DNA of 64,000 nucleotides, taken from contig NZ_UGTA01000001.1 in NCBI RefSeq assembly GCF_900454895.1, positions 434,001-498,000 on the forward strand, in the 5' to 3' direction. A program made the translations under genes and the position numbers. Shown piece after piece: positions 1 through 8,839 of the stretch; the stretch's first letter is position 1, and the number at the start of each line of letters is the position of its first letter. The notes beneath the pieces are model-generated. The model ran no database searches, had not been told where the DNA came from, and saw nothing but the letters and a program-made list of their open reading frames with translations. This DNA comes from Phocoenobacter uteri (GTDB taxonomy: Bacteria > Pseudomonadota > Gammaproteobacteria > Enterobacterales > Pasteurellaceae).

Positions 1-898
1 TATCATCAATATAAAAATGGCTTGCCCCTTCCACTTTATCTAATAGATGTAAATAATAAGGCAGAATTTGAGCGGAGAATAATTTATCGCTTAATGTTTT
101 CAGTGTTTTCGCATTGTCATTTATCCCTTTGAGTAACACTGATTGATTAAGCAAAGTGACATTTGCATTGCGTAGTAATTGCATTTTTTGCGTAAATATA
201 TCATCAATTTCATTCGCGTGGTTAATGTGTGTCACCAGCACAATATTTAATGAGGATTGTGCAAGGCGTTGACATAAGGTTTCTGTAATTCGATTTGGAA
301 TGACGACGGGCACACGGCTATGAATACGTAGTGTTTTAATATGAGGCATTTTTTCTAGCTGTGTGATAATCCAATCCATTTCACTGTCTTTTGCCATTAG
401 CGGATCGCCACCCGATAAAATAATTTCTTCAAGTTCTGGGTGCTGTTGAATATAAGCTAAACTTTGTTGCCATACAACTTTACCACTTTTTACTTCATTA
501 TAAGGAAAATGACGGCGGAAGCAGTAGCGGCAGTTAATGGCACAGCTATTTTTGATCATAAAGAGCAATCGATTATGATATTTATGCAAAATATTTGGTG
601 CAGGTGAATGTTGTTCTTCAAGAGGATCTGTGGAAAATCCTACCATTTTTGTAAATTCTTCAAAAGAAGTGACCGCTTGTAAAAAAAGCGGATCATTTTT
701 ATTGCCTTTCTGCATTTTTTGCACAAAAGGACGTGGCACTCGTAATGAAAATAACTTACGAGCGAGGAGATCTTGTTCAAATTCTTTGGGATCGAGTTCT
801 AGATAATTTAATAATTCAACAGGATCATTAAATACTTGTGATAAATCTTGTAACCACAGTGGTTTTTCTTCGCAAATTTTTATATTTTGAGGTATCAT
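1..898 (-). CDS. epmB: EF-P--(R)-beta-lysine ligase partner: lysine 2,3-aminomutase-like radical SAM protein EpmB (partial, runs off the window start)
   Basis: EpmB converts L-alpha-lysine to (R)-beta-lysine, which EpmA attaches to EF-P. The reading frame opens at an ATG at 898 (MIPQNIKICEEKPLW) and stays open to position 1, so about 299 residues are visible and the C-terminus lies outside the window. The radical SAM cluster motif CxxxCxxC is present as CAINCRYCFRR near residue 120. The gene diverges from efp, its substrate, with 111 bp between the two starts, an arrangement that supports the assignment. The homologous lysine 2,3-aminomutases share this fold, but the efp neighbourhood favours EpmB. 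An exact uptake-signal core lies inside the gene. Confidence 0.9.
   Translation of the reverse strand, partial: MIPQNIKICEEKPLWLQDLSQVFNDPVELLNYLELDPKEFEQDLLARKLFSLRVPRPFVQKMQKGNKNDPLFLQAVTSFEEFTKMVGFSTDPLEEQHSPAPNILHKYHNRLLFMIKNSCAINCRYCFRRHFPYNEVKSGKVVWQQSLAYIQQHPELEEIILSGGDPLMAKDSEMDWIITQLEKMPHIKTLRIHSRVPVVIPNRITETLCQRLAQSSLNIVLVTHINHANEIDDIFTQKMQLLRNANVTLLNQSVLLKGINDNAKTLKTLSDKLFSAQILPYYLHLLDKVEGASHFYIDD
672..680 (-). repeat. DNA uptake signal core (Apl type)
   Basis: This is an exact ACAAGCGGT read on the minus strand, followed by C. It lies inside epmB. Confidence 0.8.
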
Positions 899-1009
899 AT
901 AGCTCTTATTTTTAGCTTTAATTCTAAAAGCGTAAAGTTTATACTAGCCTATCAAACTAAGATAGTATTTTTGTAATAAATTTTTTATACACATAATTTT
1001 GAGGACAAA

Positions 1010-1576
1010 ATGGCAACTTATAGCACAACTGATTTTAAACCAGGTCTTAAATTTATCCAAGACGGCGAACCTTGTACCATCGTTGAAAATGAATTCGTTA
1101 AACCAGGAAAAGGTCAGGCATTTACTCGTACTAAAATCCGTAAACTGATTTCTGGTAAAGTATTAGAAATTAACTTTAAATCTGGTTCAACTGTTGAAGC
1201 TGCAGATGTAATGGATACTAACTACACTTATTCATATAAAGATGAAGATTTCTGGTATTTTATGCACCCAGAAACATTTGATATGATTGCGGCAGATGAA
1301 AAAGCCGTTGCAGATAATGAAAAATGGTTAGTGGATCAAGCGGATTGTGTGATCACATTATGGAATGGTTCTCCAATCGTGGTAACACCACCAAACTTCG
1401 TAGAATTAGAAGTGGTAGAAACAGATCCAGGCTTAAAAGGGGATACAGCAGGAACAGGTGGTAAACCAGCAACATTAAGCACTGGTGCTGTGGTTCGCGT
1501 TCCACTGTTTATCCAAATTGGGGAAGTGATTAAAGTAGATACCCGTTCAGGCGAATACGTATCTCGTGTGAAATAA
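1010..1576 (+). CDS. efp: Elongation factor P
   Basis: EF-P binds ribosomes stalled at polyproline stretches and promotes peptide bond formation. The 188-residue protein is full length and closely follows the gammaproteobacterial sequence, including the loop EFVKPGKGQAF with the modified lysine at K34 and the C-terminal ending RSGEYVSRVK. The K34 type together with the divergent epmB gene implies beta-lysylation by EpmA/EpmB; epmA is not in the window. A GAGGAC ribosome binding site lies just before the start. The gene stands alone and is closed by a hairpin terminator. Confidence 0.98.
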   Translation: MATYSTTDFKPGLKFIQDGEPCTIVENEFVKPGKGQAFTRTKIRKLISGKVLEINFKSGSTVEAADVMDTNYTYSYKDEDFWYFMHPETFDMIAADEKAVADNEKWLVDQADCVITLWNGSPIVVTPPNFVELEVVETDPGLKGDTAGTGGKPATLSTGAVVRVPLFIQIGEVIKVDTRSGEYVSRVK

Positions 1577-1582
1577 TTTTTT

Positions 1583-1615
1583 AGGTTGAGTATGAAAATG
1601 CTCAACCTTCTTTTT
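1583..1615 (+). terminator. Rho-independent terminator after efp
   Basis: An 8-bp stem AGGTTGAG/CTCAACCT encloses a ten-base loop and is followed by a T-rich tail. Confidence 0.8.
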
Positions 1616-1662
1616 ATGCTTAAAAATAAAATGAATATTTTTCCTTAATAAAAGGATTTTGT

Positions 1663-2481
1663 ATGCAGAAGTCTCTTCCTTTCCGTGCCATTGTTTCAGA
1701 CCTAGACGGTACACTTCTTAATGCTCATCACAAAGTGGGCGATTTTACGATTGAAATTCTTCAAAAATTAGCCCAGCAAGGCGTTGATATTTTTCTTGCG
1801 ACAGGGCGGAATTATCCTGATGTTAAACATATTGTAAGCCGAATAAATCTTGCTGATGCAATGTTGATTACCTCAAACGGAGCGAGAACCAATAAATTAT
1901 CAGGGGAAATGTTATCTAATCATTATTTACCTGAAAATATTGCGTTTGAGTTGATGAATGTTGATTTTGACGAAGACAGAATCTGTTTAAACAGCTATCA
2001 AGGTGATGATTGGTTTATCAATAAAGATATTCCAGCGTTTAAAGATTTTTATGTTGAATCTGGCTATGGTTATCAAGTTATCGATTTCTCTTGTCATCAT
2101 GGAAGACAAACAGAAAAAGTATGTTATGTTGCCAAAGAAGCTGATGATTTAAATGTACTTGAACAGGCTATTTTTCAAAAATATGGCACATTAGTACAGG
2201 TAGCACGTTCATTACCTTACTGTTTAGAAGTTAATAATCAAGGCGTGTGTAAAGCAGCAGCTCTTGAGAAATTAGTGAAATTGAAAGACTATACAATGGC
2301 TGATTGTATCGCATTTGGTGATGGATTTAATGATGTTGAAATGCTTGAAAGTGTGGGGAAAGGTTGTGTGATGGGGAATGCAGATCCCAAATTAAAAGCA
2401 CAATTATTCGCAAATGAAGTGATCGGTTTTAATAAGGATGAAGCTGTGGCACACTATTTAAAAGCATTGTTTGAGCTTTAA
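1663..2481 (+). CDS. yigL: HAD-IIB (Cof-type) phosphatase, YigL-like
   Basis: This is a cytoplasmic phosphatase of the HAD superfamily. E. coli YigL acts on pyridoxal phosphate and sugar phosphates. Of 272 residues, motif I is SDLDGTLLN (about 12-20, with both catalytic aspartates), motif II is ITSNGAR (about 69-75) and motif IV is AFGDGFNDVEML (about 217-228). The segments GDDWF, CLEV, CIAFGDG and GKGCVMG match YigL more closely than YidA or YbhA, from memory. The substrate itself cannot be read from the sequence. The gene has its own ribosome binding site (AAAGGA) and ends at a terminator shared with the convergent hem operon. Confidence 0.85.
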   Translation: MQKSLPFRAIVSDLDGTLLNAHHKVGDFTIEILQKLAQQGVDIFLATGRNYPDVKHIVSRINLADAMLITSNGARTNKLSGEMLSNHYLPENIAFELMNVDFDEDRICLNSYQGDDWFINKDIPAFKDFYVESGYGYQVIDFSCHHGRQTEKVCYVAKEADDLNVLEQAIFQKYGTLVQVARSLPYCLEVNNQGVCKAAALEKLVKLKDYTMADCIAFGDGFNDVEMLESVGKGCVMGNADPKLKAQLFANEVIGFNKDEAVAHYLKALFEL

Positions 2482-2488
2482 TAAATAG

Positions 2489-2515
2489 AAGGCGTTATTG
2501 TAAAAACGCCTTTTT
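2489..2515. terminator. Terminator between yigL and the hem operon
   Basis: The stem AAGGCGTT/AACGCCTT is followed by T residues on the plus strand. It ends yigL and lies between two convergent transcripts; minus-strand function for hemN is possible but weaker. Confidence 0.8.
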
Positions 2516-2532
2516 CATTATGTTGTTACTCA

Positions 2533-3894
2533 TTAAATAGTCATAGAAAAAATTCGGGCTTCTGAAGCTTGGCGTATTAAGCGGAAATCGAATGCCATAC
2601 AGATATTGCGAACAAACATTCTGCCTTTCTCATTAACGATAAGATTGCTTCCCTCAAAATGAATTAAGCCATCTTTTACCATTTCTTTTAAACGATCTTT
2701 TATATCCTGTTGCTCTTTTGAGGATAATCCGACACTTAAATCAGTATGAAAATGACACATTAGATTTAAAATATGTTGGCGGATCATTACATCTTCTTCG
2801 GTGAGGAGATGACCTCGCATTATCGGTAGTTTTCCTTCTTCCACTCTGTATTGGTAGGCTTTGAGCGTTTTTTCATTTTGTGCAAAGGCATACCAAGCAT
2901 CACTAATGGAAGACATACCCAGCCCGATCATTAAATCTGTTTTTCCTGCAGTATAGCCCATAAAATTACGGTGTAATTTTTTATTTTCCATCGCTTTATA
3001 GAGGGAGTCTGTGGGTAGTGCAAAGTGATCCATACCAATTTCAACATAACCATTTTCAAAAAGGAGTGCTTTTCCTAATTCATAAAAATGGCGTTTTTCC
3101 ACGTCTTTTGGCAAATCATCTTCATTAAAGCCACGTTGCATTACCCCTTTAACCCAAGGGACGTGAGCATAGCTGTAATAGGCGATACGATCAGGTTTTA
3201 AGCGTAACGTTTTTTCAATGGTATCGCGAATGCTTGATTCTGTTTGAAAAGGTAAACCAAAAATAAGATCGTGACTAATTGATTGATAGCCCACCTCTCT
3301 TGAAATTTGATGCACTTTTTCAACTTGTTCGAAGGTTTGAATTCGTTTAATCGCTTCTTGCACCTTAGGATCGTAATCTTGGATACCAAAGCTATTTCGT
3401 CTTGCCCCAAGTTGGTAAAGCGTGGCAATTTGCTCACCGCTAGTGTGATTTGGGTGTGCTTCATAGCTCAATTCAAAATCATTACATTTTTCAGCACGTT
3501 TAAAAATACCGTTAATTAACAAGGAGATATTTTCACTAGCAAAAAAGGTCGGTGTTCCACCCCCTAGATGAATTTCTTTAATACGTGGTTTCTGAGAAAA
3601 TAAATTGCAATATAAATCCCATTCTTTCAATAAAGTTTCAATGTAGGGCAACTCGACATCGTGGCTTTTGCTAATGCGTTTATGGCAAGCACAAAAGGTG
3701 CAAAGGCTTTCACAAAAAGGTAAGTGAATGTAAATACTAATACCTTCTTGCTGATTTGATTGCTCAAAGGCGTGTTGTACACTTTTTTCCCAGTCGGTTA
3801 ACTCAATGCCTTCTTTATTCCAAAAAGGCACCGTAGGATAACTGGTGTAGCGTGGACCGGGAATATTATATTTTTGAATGAGATTTTTATTCAT
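2533..3894 (-). CDS. hemN: Oxygen-independent coproporphyrinogen III dehydrogenase
   Basis: HemN is a radical SAM enzyme that decarboxylates coproporphyrinogen III to protoporphyrinogen IX without oxygen. With the start at 3894 (MNKNLIQKYN) it has 453 residues. The cluster motif CESLCTFCAC gives C61, C65, C68 and C70, and the N-terminal PGPRYTSYPT and the MDHFALP segment are typical of true HemN rather than HemW. A TTG start at 3930 would overlap hemE by 32 bp and add residues without a match to the family, so the ATG at 3894 is preferred; no Shine-Dalgarno sequence precedes it. It is the last gene of the hem operon. CESLCTFCACHKR and PTVPFW resemble Bacteroidetes proteins more than E. coli HemN (recalled, not computed). 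Confidence 0.93.
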   Translation of the reverse strand: MNKNLIQKYNIPGPRYTSYPTVPFWNKEGIELTDWEKSVQHAFEQSNQQEGISIYIHLPFCESLCTFCACHKRISKSHDVELPYIETLLKEWDLYCNLFSQKPRIKEIHLGGGTPTFFASENISLLINGIFKRAEKCNDFELSYEAHPNHTSGEQIATLYQLGARRNSFGIQDYDPKVQEAIKRIQTFEQVEKVHQISREVGYQSISHDLIFGLPFQTESSIRDTIEKTLRLKPDRIAYYSYAHVPWVKGVMQRGFNEDDLPKDVEKRHFYELGKALLFENGYVEIGMDHFALPTDSLYKAMENKKLHRNFMGYTAGKTDLMIGLGMSSISDAWYAFAQNEKTLKAYQYRVEEGKLPIMRGHLLTEEDVMIRQHILNLMCHFHTDLSVGLSSKEQQDIKDRLKEMVKDGLIHFEGSNLIVNEKGRMFVRNICMAFDFRLIRQASEARIFSMTI

Positions 3895-3898
3895 ATTA

Positions 3899-4924
3899 TT
3901 AAGATCGATAATTTTTAACGGAATCAACAAATGCTTTCACATTTTCAAGTGGAATATTAGGTAAAATACCGTGTCCTAGATTGACGATATAGTTATCTTT
4001 ACCAAACTCGTTGATCATTTGATGCACCATTTTTTGAATGTCTTGTGGTGGAGAAAGTAAACGGGCAGGATCAAAATTGCCTTGTAAAGTTTTTTTATAA
4101 GCGGTCATTTCTCGTGCCATTTTTGCAGGAATTGTCCAGTCAACGCCAAGTGCTTTTGCATCAGACTGTGCCATTGTTTCTAACGCAAAATAGCAGCCTT
4201 TTGCAAAGGCGATCACTGGCACATCATCTTTTAACGCCTTGATAATTTGATCGATATATTGCCAAGAAAAAATTTGGTAATCCACAGGGGAGAGCATTCC
4301 GCCCCACGAGTCAAAGATTTGTACGACATCAACACCTGCTCGTACTTTTGCTTTTAAGTAAGCAATGGTGGTGTCAGTAATTTTTTGTAAAAGCTGATGG
4401 GCTAATTCAGGTTGAGTAAAACAAAACTCTTTTGCTTTATCAAACGTTTTTGAGCCTTGTCCTTGCACGCAATAGCATAAGATTGTCCAAGGCGAGCCTG
4501 CAAAACCAATCAGTGGAATTTCATCATTGAGTAATTCTTTGGTTGCTTTTACCGCATCGAAGACATATTTAAGTGATTCTTCTACATCAGGAATTTCAAC
4601 ACGCTCAAGATCCTGTTTATTTTGAATGGGTTTATCCAGCCAAGGACCAATACCTGCTCTCATTTCAAAAGGCATATTCATTGCTTGTGGAATCACCAAA
4701 ATATCTGAAAATAAAATAGCCGCATCCATTCCAAAACGACGAATCGGTTGTACGGTGAGTTCTGCCACAATTTCAGGGGTACGACAACGTGTAAAGAAAT
4801 CATATTTTTGTTTAATTTCTTGGAATTCTGGTAAATAACGCCCAGCTTGTCGCATCATCCATACTGGTGGTCTTGTTACTTCTTTACCTTCTAAAGCATC
4901 CAAAAAAAGTCTGTTTTTTATCAT
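3899..4924 (-). CDS. hemE: Uroporphyrinogen decarboxylase
   Basis: HemE decarboxylates the four acetate side chains of uroporphyrinogen III to give coproporphyrinogen III. The 341-residue protein has the substrate-binding signature RPPVWMMRQAGRYLPE near residues 19-34, the segment GFAGSPWTILCY near 144, and the C-terminal VNLGHGILPNIP motif. An AGGA ribosome binding site precedes the start, which lies 11 bp after hemL. The stop is 4 bp before hemN, so the genes are probably translated together. Phrases such as KYDFFTRCRTPE, GSKTFDKAKEFCF and QGNFDPARLLSP match remembered Bacteroidetes HemE sequences. Confidence 0.96.
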   Translation of the reverse strand: MIKNRLFLDALEGKEVTRPPVWMMRQAGRYLPEFQEIKQKYDFFTRCRTPEIVAELTVQPIRRFGMDAAILFSDILVIPQAMNMPFEMRAGIGPWLDKPIQNKQDLERVEIPDVEESLKYVFDAVKATKELLNDEIPLIGFAGSPWTILCYCVQGQGSKTFDKAKEFCFTQPELAHQLLQKITDTTIAYLKAKVRAGVDVVQIFDSWGGMLSPVDYQIFSWQYIDQIIKALKDDVPVIAFAKGCYFALETMAQSDAKALGVDWTIPAKMAREMTAYKKTLQGNFDPARLLSPPQDIQKMVHQMINEFGKDNYIVNLGHGILPNIPLENVKAFVDSVKNYRS

Positions 4925-4935
4925 AAAATATCCTA

Positions 4936-6234
4936 TTAAAAATGTGCTTTTGCAACTTGTTCCATTGCATAATCAATTGCTAATTTAGTTTGTTCTAAAT
5001 CTTCATCCGTCATGACGGCACTTAAGAACCACGATTCAAATTGTGATGGCGGTAAGAAAATGCCTTTTTCCATCATTGCCCAGAAGAAGGTGCTAAATTG
5101 TTCCGTATTTGCTTTGCTTGCCGATGTAAAATCAACGACTTTTTCTGCTGTGAAAAATGGTGTCAGCATTGAACCAAAACGGTTTACTTGTACTGAAACG
5201 CCATATTTTTCTGCGGATTCATAGAAGGCTTTTTCTAAAAATGCCCCGTGTTTTTCAAATTGAGGATAAGGATTAGATTGCTGTAATGTCTGCAATGTTG
5301 CAATGCCACACGCCATAGAAATAGGGTTTCCAGATAAGGTACCAGCTTGATACATATTGCCTAATGGAGCAACTTTTTGCATAATTTCATCTCTTGCACC
5401 ATAGGCACCAACAGGGAAACCGCCCCCAATGATTTTCCCAAAAGTGGTGATATCGGCTTTTAATCCGATTAAATCTTGAGCCCCACCAAATTTGGAACGA
5501 AAGCCTGTCATTACTTCATCGACAATAATTAAAATCTGATTGCCTTTGGCAACTTGCTGTAATGCTTGAATAAATTGTGGTGATGGTAAAACGCAGCCCA
5601 TATTGCCCGCGATAGGCTCAATAATCAGTGCTGCAATTTGACCTTTATTATTTTCAATCACCGTTTTAACGCTTTCAATATTATTATATTCAGCGATAAG
5701 CGTGTGTTTGACTGCATCTTGAGGAACACCATCACTGCTTGGCATATTGAACGTTGCTAGTCCAGAACCTGCCGCGACTAATAAGGTATCGGCGTGTCCG
5801 TGATAGCATCCTGAAAATTTAATAATTTTATCTTTTCCTGTGTAAGCACGAGCTAAGCGAATGGCACTAAATACGGCTTCCGTTCCCGAATTCACAAAAC
5901 GGACTTTATCAATTGTTTCAAAGGTCTCGCATACGATTTGAGCAAGTTGCACTTCTTTTTCATTTGTTGCACCGAAAGCATAGCCATCCTGTAGGGCAGA
6001 TGTCACTTGTTTTGTAACAGTTTCATTGTTATGTCCTAAAATCATAGGTCCATAGGCTTGAACAAAATCGACATAAGCGTTGCCATCGACATCAAAAATT
6101 TTACTGCCATTGCCTTTTTCAATAAAAATTGGCGTACCGCCTACAGATTTGAATGCACGTACGGGTGAATTGACACCACCGACTAAATATTGTTGTGCTT
6201 TATCAAAAAGTGTTTTTGATTGCTGAGTTTTCAT
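4936..6234 (-). CDS. hemL: Glutamate-1-semialdehyde 2,1-aminomutase
   Basis: HemL is a PLP enzyme that makes 5-aminolevulinate from glutamate-1-semialdehyde, the second step of the C5 pathway started by HemA. The 432-residue protein is full length. The PLP lysine is K267 in TTFGKIIGGGFPVGAYG, preceded by the VDEVMTGFR aspartate motif. The N-terminal GGVNSPVRAFKSVGG and the GTLSGNP loop are diagnostic. A good AAGGA ribosome binding site lies before the start, and hemB ends 8 bp upstream. It is part of the same operon as hemB and hemE. Confidence 0.96.
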   Translation of the reverse strand: MKTQQSKTLFDKAQQYLVGGVNSPVRAFKSVGGTPIFIEKGNGSKIFDVDGNAYVDFVQAYGPMILGHNNETVTKQVTSALQDGYAFGATNEKEVQLAQIVCETFETIDKVRFVNSGTEAVFSAIRLARAYTGKDKIIKFSGCYHGHADTLLVAAGSGLATFNMPSSDGVPQDAVKHTLIAEYNNIESVKTVIENNKGQIAALIIEPIAGNMGCVLPSPQFIQALQQVAKGNQILIIVDEVMTGFRSKFGGAQDLIGLKADITTFGKIIGGGFPVGAYGARDEIMQKVAPLGNMYQAGTLSGNPISMACGIATLQTLQQSNPYPQFEKHGAFLEKAFYESAEKYGVSVQVNRFGSMLTPFFTAEKVVDFTSASKANTEQFSTFFWAMMEKGIFLPPSQFESWFLSAVMTDEDLEQTKLAIDYAMEQVAKAHF

Positions 6235-6242
6235 ATAATTCC

Positions 6243-7235
6243 TTAAAAATTCTTGTCTATTTGTAAAAGTTGAGCCGCTTCTTTGGCAAAATAAGTGATG
6301 ATAATATCAGCACCGGCACGTTTCATTGAAAGTAGGCTTTCCATCATTACGCGATCACCGTCTATCCAACCTTGTAGTGCTGCTGCCTTTATCATTGCAT
6401 ATTCGCCACTGACGTTATAGCAAGCAAGAGGAAGTTCAAAATTATTTTTAACATCGCGAATGATATCTAAATAGCTTAAAGCGGGTTTCACCATTAAAAT
6501 ATCGGCTTGTTCTGCATAATCAAAGGTTGCTTCACGAAGTGCTTCCACGCGATTTGCTGGATCCATTTGATATGAACGGCGATCACCAAAAGAAGGGGCA
6601 GAATCCGCTGCATCACGGAATGGTCCGTAATAAGCAGAGGCATATTTTACTGCGTAAGACATAATCGGTAGATCCGTAAATCCGGCATTATCAAGGGCTG
6701 AGCGAATGGTCGCAATCATTCCATCCATCATTCCCGATGGGGCAACCATATCCGCCCCAGCTTGTGCGTGAGAAACGACTTGTTTGGCAATATTTTCTAA
6801 TGTTGCATCATTATCTACATCAACAACTCCATTATGTTCACATAATGGACCGCAATGACCGTGATCCGTATATTCACAAAAACAGACATCGGTAATGACA
6901 TAAAGCTTAGGGTAGTGGGTTTTAATAAAACGAATGGCTTGTTGCATAATGCCATCATCTTGCCACGATGAAGAACCTTCGCTGTCTTTATGCTGTGGAA
7001 TACCAAAAAGCATCACCGCCGGGATCTTGAGAGCGGTGACTTCATCTAATTCTTTACTTAAACGATCTAACGACCAGCGTTTAATGCCAGGCATTGAAGG
7101 AATGTCTTTTTCAATCTTTTCCCCTTCTTCAATAAAAATAGGATAGACAAAATCATCAACAGATAATTTTGTTTCACGCACTAAACGGCGAATATTCTCG
7201 TTTTTACGCAGTCTTCGAGTTCGGTTAATATTCAT
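6243..7235 (-). CDS. hemB: Delta-aminolevulinic acid dehydratase (porphobilinogen synthase)
   Basis: HemB condenses two 5-aminolevulinate molecules to porphobilinogen. In the 330-residue protein, the two active-site lysines lie in MSYAVKYASAYYGPF (near 200) and LMVKPALSYLD (near 253). The cysteines of DVCFCEYTDHGHCG mark a zinc-dependent enzyme. The GIPQHKD and VITDVCFCEYTDHG wording is closer to Firmicutes/Bacteroidetes enzymes than to E. coli HemB, as far as I recall. It lies 18 bp after hemCD and 8 bp before hemL. Confidence 0.96.
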   Translation of the reverse strand: MNINRTRRLRKNENIRRLVRETKLSVDDFVYPIFIEEGEKIEKDIPSMPGIKRWSLDRLSKELDEVTALKIPAVMLFGIPQHKDSEGSSSWQDDGIMQQAIRFIKTHYPKLYVITDVCFCEYTDHGHCGPLCEHNGVVDVDNDATLENIAKQVVSHAQAGADMVAPSGMMDGMIATIRSALDNAGFTDLPIMSYAVKYASAYYGPFRDAADSAPSFGDRRSYQMDPANRVEALREATFDYAEQADILMVKPALSYLDIIRDVKNNFELPLACYNVSGEYAMIKAAALQGWIDGDRVMMESLLSMKRAGADIIITYFAKEAAQLLQIDKNF

Positions 7236-7253
7236 AAAATTACTCTTATTTTC

Positions 7254-8837
7254 TTAAATTTGTTTTGTAAAATGGTTATTTAATTGATGGATAACACTAT
7301 CAATGGTGGCATTATCTGAAATAATCACGTCTTTAAAATATTTTTGTGCAACACAAGCGGTGCTTTTTCCAATACAAAATGCAAGTGCTTGAGATTTATT
7401 TTGTGTTTGGATAAAACTTTCAACCGCAGAGGGGCTAAAAAATAATACCGCATTAAATGCTTTATCAATAGTATGCTTTTCAAAAGAAGTATGATAAATC
7501 TCAATTTCGTTAATGTTAAGATTTTCAGCTGTTAATCTTTTTCTTAGAATATCTAAGTGTAAATTGCTACAAAAATAAGTGAGATCATCCACATTATGCT
7601 CAATTAAATAATCAGCAAGTTTATCGGAATTCTCAGCCCAAAATGCAACTTTTCCTAATTTTTGTTCAGTATATAATGCCGTATTTTGTCCGACACAATA
7701 AATTTTTTCACAGCGTAACGTTATATTGTTAAGATTAGAAAGCAGAGCATCAACGGCATTTTTACTGGTGATAATAATATTTTTTAATGGTTTTTCAAAA
7801 ATAACCGACGCAATTTTACAAGGTGTTGTTTTAATGAAGTTTTTATCATCCAGCTCAATATGATCAGCAAATAATTCACGTTGTGATGTCGTTAATTTTT
7901 TTGTGGATAAGACATTTATTTTCTCCATTGGCTGTTTTGAGCGAAGTAATTTTTTACCCCCTTGAGCAATGATATAACTCGCACAGGCTTGAGCTAAGTG
8001 CTGATAATCATTAGCTTCACAGGTTTCGGAGACTTCAATTTTTTGTTGTCCATCTTCTGACAACAATATACCTTTAAAATGTATTTTTTGATGTTGTTCA
8101 TCAAATGTAGCAAATGCACCGATGGGTGCGGTACAACCGCCTTCTAAAATATGTAAAAAATCCCGCTCTATTTTGGCACATAAAGCCGTTTGAGGGTGGT
8201 TTATTTTTGCACAAGCCTGTAAAGAAAAATCATCCTTTTCGTTGGCGGTGATCATAATGATACCTTGTGCCGGTGCGGGGATCATCCAATCTAAATCAAG
8301 AGAATGAGTAGGACGAAGCCCTACACGCTCTAAACCTGCCGCCGCAAAAATTGCCCCATTCCAATCATTCTCTGCCAATTTTTTAAGGCGAGTTTGTACA
8401 TTACCGCGTAAATCGACAATTTGATGCTGCGGATAACGATTTAGCCATTGTGCTTTACGGCGTAAACTACTTGTGGCTAAAATGGCGGATTGCTGTGTTA
8501 AGAAATCCTCGTTTTCTTTAAACACTAAAATATCTTGATGGCTAGCACGTTTCAAAACCGCAGCTTGCACAATAGTTTTAGGTAAAACCGTTGGCACATC
8601 TTTCATTGAATGTACCGCGATGTCAATGTCACCATTTAGCATTGCTACATCTAAATGACGTGTAAAAATGCCAGTAATTCCAAATTCATAAAGTGGTTTA
8701 TCTAAGATGACATCCCCTTTGGCTTTTAAAGGTACGATCACTGTTTGATAGCCAAGTTGTTCTAACTGATTTTGGACTTGGCGAGCTTGCCATAATGCTA
8801 ATTCACTGTCTCTTGTTCCAATTCTAATTTTTTTCAT
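7254..8837 (-). CDS. hemCD: Fused hydroxymethylbilane synthase / uroporphyrinogen-III synthase
   Basis: This single 527-residue protein carries two successive enzymes. Residues 1 to about 300 are HemC, which links four porphobilinogens; they contain IGTRDSELALWQA, the HSMKDVP and ATSSLRRKAQWL segments, and C235 in LEGGCTAPIGA, which holds the dipyrromethane cofactor. Residues from about 305 are a divergent HemD domain (starting near INVLSTKKL), recognisable by IITSKNAVDALL and FFSPSAVESF, which closes the ring to uroporphyrinogen III. In gammaproteobacteria hemC and hemD are usually separate adjacent genes. The ATG lies only 2 bp after the hemA stop and has no Shine-Dalgarno sequence, so it probably depends on coupling to hemA. 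Confidence 0.93.
   Translation of the reverse strand: MKKIRIGTRDSELALWQARQVQNQLEQLGYQTVIVPLKAKGDVILDKPLYEFGITGIFTRHLDVAMLNGDIDIAVHSMKDVPTVLPKTIVQAAVLKRASHQDILVFKENEDFLTQQSAILATSSLRRKAQWLNRYPQHQIVDLRGNVQTRLKKLAENDWNGAIFAAAGLERVGLRPTHSLDLDWMIPAPAQGIIMITANEKDDFSLQACAKINHPQTALCAKIERDFLHILEGGCTAPIGAFATFDEQHQKIHFKGILLSEDGQQKIEVSETCEANDYQHLAQACASYIIAQGGKKLLRSKQPMEKINVLSTKKLTTSQRELFADHIELDDKNFIKTTPCKIASVIFEKPLKNIIITSKNAVDALLSNLNNITLRCEKIYCVGQNTALYTEQKLGKVAFWAENSDKLADYLIEHNVDDLTYFCSNLHLDILRKRLTAENLNINEIEIYHTSFEKHTIDKAFNAVLFFSPSAVESFIQTQNKSQALAFCIGKSTACVAQKYFKDVIISDNATIDSVIHQLNNHFTKQI
7353..7361 (+). repeat. DNA uptake signal core inside hemCD
   Basis: An exact ACAAGCGGT lies within the HemD part. Its presence in an operon that looks foreign suggests either long residence or exchange within the family after arrival. 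Confidence 0.75.
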
Positions 8838-8839
8838 CG

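Noticed and set aside
3895..3930. A longer HemN starting at the TTG at 3930
   Set aside because: It overlaps hemE and adds non-conserved residues; MNKNLIQKYN at 3894 matches the family start.
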